NCBI GenBank assembly: GCA_964558465.1
Contig: CAZLEF010000016.1
Location: forward strand, 38,090-102,089
Reading direction: 5' to 3'
Length of the DNA: 64,000 nucleotides
Source: JACJYC01 sp964558465
Lineage (GTDB): Bacteria; Bacteroidota; Bacteroidia; Chitinophagales; Saprospiraceae
Below are positions 60,649 through 64,000 of the stretch, piece after piece; within the stretch, counting starts at the first letter, position 1, and the number at the start of each line of letters is the position of its first letter. The notes under the pieces are model-generated. The model was not told where the DNA came from, ran no database searches, and was given only the letters and a program-made list of their open reading frames with translations. The position numbers were made by a program, and so were the translations under genes.

Positions 60649-63114
60649 ATGATCCGCAACCTGATGGTAACCGCCTTTCGCAGTCTGCGAAAAAACAAAT
60701 TTTTTTCCGCCCTCAACATCCTGGGCCTGAGCATCGGCATGGCTGTGTTTTTACTGATCGCCCAATACGTCCGTTTTGAGCGGAGTTACGAAGCATTCTT
60801 ACCGGATGCAGAAAACATTTACCGCGTGAAGCTGGAATCTTACCTGAACAATGAACTGGTAATTGCCAGCGCGGAGAATTATCCGGGGGTCGGGCCCGCC
60901 CTCGAAAGGGAACTGGGAGAAGTAAAAGGCTTCGCCCGGCTTTATAACCTGGGATACAAAAACAACGTGATCATCACCAACAAGGAGGCTCAACCCGAAC
61001 CCATCGCCTTTAAACATCGTAGATTTCTTTACGCAGACTCCTCTTTTTTAACCCTTATGGGCTATCCGATGGCCAAAGGCGACCCGGCAACCGCATTGGC
61101 TGAACCGCTGACAGCCGTTATTTCCGAACATTATGCCCGCCTGTATTTTGGCGACCAGGACCCCATTGGGAAAACCCTCCTGATGGAAGACGACGATTTT
61201 AACCGCGAGCAGGTGAGGGTGACCGGTATATTCAAGGATCTGCCACCCAATACCCACCTCAAATTCGATGTACTTTTTTCTTATAAAACCCTGTACGGGC
61301 GCAATGAGCGGGCCCCCGCCCGTTATGGCGAAAGCTGGGGCCGCAAGGATATGTACACGTTTGTAAAATTGCAACCGGGGGCGGATATTGCCGCCTTGGA
61401 AGCCAAATTTCCCGGGATCGTCGACAAGTACAGTCCCAATCTTCGGGATCAAAACCGGAAAGACGTGTTAGCCCTTCAACCCTTGAAAGACATCCACCTC
61501 ACCTCCGATCTGGCGGAAGAACCCGAAACCAACGGCGACGCCGGCATTGTGTTTTTCCTGGGGTTGATCGGCATTTTTGTACTAGTGATCGCCTGGATCA
61601 ATTATATCAATCTTTCAACAGCCCGGGCCATTGAGCGCGCCCGCGAGGTGGGTGTGCGAAAGGTCATTGGCGCCCTTAAAAGCCAGTTGACCGGCCAATT
61701 CCTGGTAGAAGCCGCGCTGGTGAATTTGCTGGCAGTGGTGGTTGCCTGGGGTTTTGCGCTGGCGGCTTTGCCGTATTTCAACAGCATTTCCGGCCTTGCC
61801 CTGAATTTTCCGTATATGGTCCAACCCTGGTTTTTATCCTTGTTGTTCCTGCTCTGGGTATCCGGAACCTTGTTATCGGGTCTTTACCCGGCGCTGGTGT
61901 TGTCGTCCTTCAAACCGATCCTGGTGTTGAAAGGCCGGCTCAAAAACAGCGCCGGAGGCGTATTATTGCGAAAAGGCCTGGTGGTCGCCCAATTCATGAC
62001 CTCCGTCGGGTTGATCGCAGGCACCCTTATTGTTTACCAGCAATTGAAATATTTGACGAGCCGCGACCTTGGCATGAACATCGACCAGGTGCTGGTCATC
62101 GAGCGGCCCGGCATTTCGCCCAGAGACAGGAACGCGTTTGAATCCTCCATCGATGTTTTCCGGGAAGAGATCAAAAAAGACGCATCCATCGAAGCCCTGT
62201 CCGCTTCGGTGACGGTTCCGGGCAAACAGCGGGAGTACATCGCGCCTGTCAAACGTTTTGGAGCGCCCGACAACGAGATTGTCGCGGTACGGTTCAACAG
62301 CATGGACTATAATTTCCTGGAAGTGTTCAAAATGAAAATGATCGCAGGCCGGGCATTTTCTCCGGACTTTCCGGCAGACCCGGATACTTCGGTGGTCATT
62401 ACCGAATCCGCCGGCCGGTTGCTTGGGTTTGAAAAACCGGAGGACGCAGTCGGCAAAACCCTGGCCATCCCGCAGTTTCAATGGAATCCGATCGTTGTGG
62501 GCGTGGTGAACGACTATCACCAGGTTTCCCTGAAAAAGGCGCTGGATCCCAGCATCTTCTATTGTACCTTGTACAGTGGAGAGTATTATTCCCTCCGGGT
62601 ACGGACGGACAACCTCGACAAAACCCTCGACCATGTGCAAACATCCTGGGCCAAGGCTTTTCCCGGCAACCCCTTCGAATATTTTTTCCTGGATGAGTAT
62701 TTCAACCGGCAATACGAAAACGAGCGGAAATTCGGGAAACTGTTCACCACTTTTGCCGTTCTGGCCATCATCATCGGTTGCCTGGGGTTGTTCGGCCTTT
62801 CGGCCTATACCACAGCCCAGCGGACCAAAGAGATCGGCATCCGGAAGGTGTTGGGCGCCACCGTGGGCGGAGTGACCGCTTTGCTGGCCCGGGATTTTCT
62901 CCTCCTGGTCGGGCTGGCCATGCTGATCGCTACCCCGCTCACCTACTGGATCATGAACAACTGGCTGCAGGATTTTGCCTACCGGGTCGACATCGGTTGG
63001 TGGATCTTCCTGGCGGCGGGCGGGCTGGCGCTGGCCATTGCTTTTATCACCGTGAGTTACCAGAGCATCAAGGCTGCGATGGCCAATCCGGTTAATTCTT
63101 TGCGAAGCGAGTGA
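60649..63114 (+). CDS. FtsX/MacB-type ABC transporter permease, paralogue of the upstream gene
   Basis: 821 residues with the same two MacB-PCD plus FtsX halves (EVGVRKVIGALKSQLT and EIGIRKVLGATVGGVT). It starts one base after the stop of the first permease, so the two form an operon and probably arose by tandem duplication. The C-terminus ending in NPVNSLRSE is typical. It may form a heterodimer with its neighbour. Confidence 0.9.
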   Translation: MIRNLMVTAFRSLRKNKFFSALNILGLSIGMAVFLLIAQYVRFERSYEAFLPDAENIYRVKLESYLNNELVIASAENYPGVGPALERELGEVKGFARLYNLGYKNNVIITNKEAQPEPIAFKHRRFLYADSSFLTLMGYPMAKGDPATALAEPLTAVISEHYARLYFGDQDPIGKTLLMEDDDFNREQVRVTGIFKDLPPNTHLKFDVLFSYKTLYGRNERAPARYGESWGRKDMYTFVKLQPGADIAALEAKFPGIVDKYSPNLRDQNRKDVLALQPLKDIHLTSDLAEEPETNGDAGIVFFLGLIGIFVLVIAWINYINLSTARAIERAREVGVRKVIGALKSQLTGQFLVEAALVNLLAVVVAWGFALAALPYFNSISGLALNFPYMVQPWFLSLLFLLWVSGTLLSGLYPALVLSSFKPILVLKGRLKNSAGGVLLRKGLVVAQFMTSVGLIAGTLIVYQQLKYLTSRDLGMNIDQVLVIERPGISPRDRNAFESSIDVFREEIKKDASIEALSASVTVPGKQREYIAPVKRFGAPDNEIVAVRFNSMDYNFLEVFKMKMIAGRAFSPDFPADPDTSVVITESAGRLLGFEKPEDAVGKTLAIPQFQWNPIVVGVVNDYHQVSLKKALDPSIFYCTLYSGEYYSLRVRTDNLDKTLDHVQTSWAKAFPGNPFEYFFLDEYFNRQYENERKFGKLFTTFAVLAIIIGCLGLFGLSAYTTAQRTKEIGIRKVLGATVGGVTALLARDFLLLVGLAMLIATPLTYWIMNNWLQDFAYRVDIGWWIFLAAGGLALAIAFITVSYQSIKAAMANPVNSLRSE

Positions 63115-63260
63115 CCCCAAAGTTGGCAGAAACGAACCTTGCCCCTGCGGCAGCGGGAAAAAATACAAACATTGCTGCGGGAAAACCTGACCTGTATGAA
63201 AGCAAGCACTCCCGGCGCCTTTTGATCATGAAAATTGAATAAGTCGGATAAAACCTGCGT

Positions 63261-63824
63261 ATGGAAATCGGAGAAGTTTTTTACCCGCGCCTCCGGAGTG
63301 AGTGGCGGACCTGGCTGGAAACCCATCATATGGCCAAAACAGAAATCTGGCTCCGGACTTTCAGTAAAGCAACCGGACAGCCCTCTATCTCCTACGATGA
63401 CCTGGTAGAGGAATGCCTCTGTTTCGGCTGGATCGACGGTGTAGTCAAAAAATACGACGAAGATAGCAGGGTACAGCGCATCACCCCGCGGAGGGAAAAA
63501 AGCTTTTTATCCGAATTGAACCGTCAACGGGTTTGGAAACTCCAGCAATCGGGGCTGATGACGCAGGCCGGCATCGAACCCATCAGCACCCAGATCGGAT
63601 CGCCGGACGAACCCTGGGAAATCCCCGGCTGGATCGCTGAGCAACTCAGGGTGAACCCCGAAGTATGGGCCAATTTCAAGGAATTCCCCAACCTGTACAA
63701 ACGCCTCAAAATAGGCTGGATCAAGGAATGTGGCGCCAACCGAATGGACGAAGCCCAAAAGCGCCTGAATTACCTGATCAAAATGACCGGACAGGGGAAA
63801 ATGTATGGGACGGTAGTATGGTAG
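63261..63824 (+). CDS. YdeI/OmdA family protein
   Basis: 187 residues. The motif ECLCFGWIDGVVKKYDEDS near 50-68 and ITPRREKSFLSELNRQRVWK after it are typical of YdeI/OmpD-associated proteins (bacteriocin-protection family). The C-terminal half forms a helical segment with FKEFPNLYKRLKIGWI. A stress-tolerance role was described for E. coli relatives, but the mechanism is unknown. It lies 146 bases after the permease pair and before the heptad array. Confidence 0.85.
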   Translation: MEIGEVFYPRLRSEWRTWLETHHMAKTEIWLRTFSKATGQPSISYDDLVEECLCFGWIDGVVKKYDEDSRVQRITPRREKSFLSELNRQRVWKLQQSGLMTQAGIEPISTQIGSPDEPWEIPGWIAEQLRVNPEVWANFKEFPNLYKRLKIGWIKECGANRMDEAQKRLNYLIKMTGQGKMYGTVVW

Positions 63825-63852
63825 ACGGTGTCCGACTACGCTGAAGCTTCGT
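63825..63852. repeat. Inverted repeat before the heptad array
   Basis: GTCCGAC (from 63830) and GTCGGAC (from 63851) frame GAAGCTTC-containing sequence, giving a 7-bp stem hairpin immediately before the array. Arm boundaries are approximate. Confidence 0.4.
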
Positions 63853-63853
63853 C

Positions 63854-63951
63854 GGACGGTGGACGGTGGACGGTGGACGGTGGACGGAAGACTGTGGACG
63901 GTAGAATGTGGACTGCAGACTGCAGACTGTGGACTGTGAACTGTGGACTTG
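63854..63951. repeat. Long heptanucleotide array (14 units, consensus RGACKGY)
   Basis: Fourteen 7-base units in unbroken register, from GGACGGT at 63854 to GGACTTG at 63945-63951. Units vary among GGACGGT, AGACTGT, GGACTGC, AGACTGC, GAACTGT and similar. It is the longest heptad array in the window and is not part of any gene. Confidence 0.9.
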
Positions 63952-64000
63952 TCCTGTCCCGGAATAGGTTGCCCTGAAAAAGCAACCAAAACATGAGACG

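Noticed and set aside
61963..63168. Minus-strand ORF of 401 codons
   Set aside because: Antisense to the second ABC permease; composition rich in His, Gln and Pro as expected for an antisense frame.
63854..63951. CRISPR array
   Set aside because: Units are 7 bases with no spacers and no cas genes are present.
63507..63989. Minus-strand ORF with a 7-residue Ser/His/Pro repeat
   Set aside because: The repeat is only the translated heptanucleotide array; the remainder is antisense to the YdeI-like gene.
1..64000. tRNA, rRNA, riboswitch, prophage or insertion sequence
   Set aside because: Intergenic gaps were read for cloverleaf-like or transposase-linked structure and none was convincing; a tRNA scan and Rfam search would be decisive.

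Overview
The window looks like chromosomal DNA of a member of the phylum Bacteroidota, most likely from the Saprospiraceae/Lewinella-like group. Four things point there. Several secreted proteins end in a type IX secretion (T9SS) C-terminal sorting domain. Start regions carry the Bacteroidota -7 promoter word TAnnTTTG instead of Shine-Dalgarno sequences. The gene families DUF5916, DUF4286, FtsX/MacB-type permease pairs and DUF1501/PSCyt proteins are typical of the phylum. The base composition is fairly GC-rich for it. I found no rRNA, tRNA, CRISPR array, phage or insertion sequence.

Left part (1-15.2 kb): a sugar-isomerase-like TIM barrel, an M1 peptidase, a penicillin-acylase-family enzyme, a Gfo/Idh/MocA oxidoreductase and a secreted beta-propeller T9SS protein, all on the minus strand. 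Next comes a plus-strand operon of three genes: a planctomycete-type cytochrome protein (DUF1549/DUF1553), a Tat-exported DUF1501 protein and a membrane cytochrome with LRR, CHB_HEX and jelly-roll domains.

Metabolic centre (15.2-25.3 kb): an aerobic carbon monoxide dehydrogenase locus in the classic order coxM-coxS-coxL-coxD-coxE-coxF. CoxL has the form I active-site loop AYRCSFR. CoxF carries a C-terminal YHS domain, a Cys-rich metal-binding type, in a protein whose proposed role is copper insertion. Upstream lie a divergent second XdhC protein, a Cys-rich small membrane protein, a MoaD/ThiS-like protein and a BNR propeller.

Middle (25.3-47.1 kb): an esterase, a membrane class III nucleotide cyclase with a substituted catalytic residue, a GNAT enzyme, a TspO-like protein, a GH78-type rhamnosidase, a cyclase-family hydrolase with a DMT transporter, a peroxiredoxin, the ClpS/Aat N-end-rule pair, small hypothetical genes, a DgkA-like protein, an M20 amidohydrolase, a large T9SS metalloprotease, a Nudix CoA pyrophosphatase, an EAD-CHAT caspase-like peptidase (a conflict or cell-death type protein), a DUF4286 protein, and a MarR regulator with 4-hydroxyphenylpyruvate dioxygenase.

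Right part (47.1-64 kb): a DUF5916 outer-membrane protein, a cytochrome/copper type II monooxygenase fusion, a ParA plus small DNA-binding protein pair, a lipid kinase overlapping a methylmalonyl-CoA mutase, an inositol-phosphatase family protein, two tandem paralogous ABC permeases and a YdeI-like protein.

Throughout the window, intergenic spaces carry short arrays of degenerate 7-base (once 8-base) repeats. The units differ between sites but the register is strict. They are the clearest structure that the genes do not explain.
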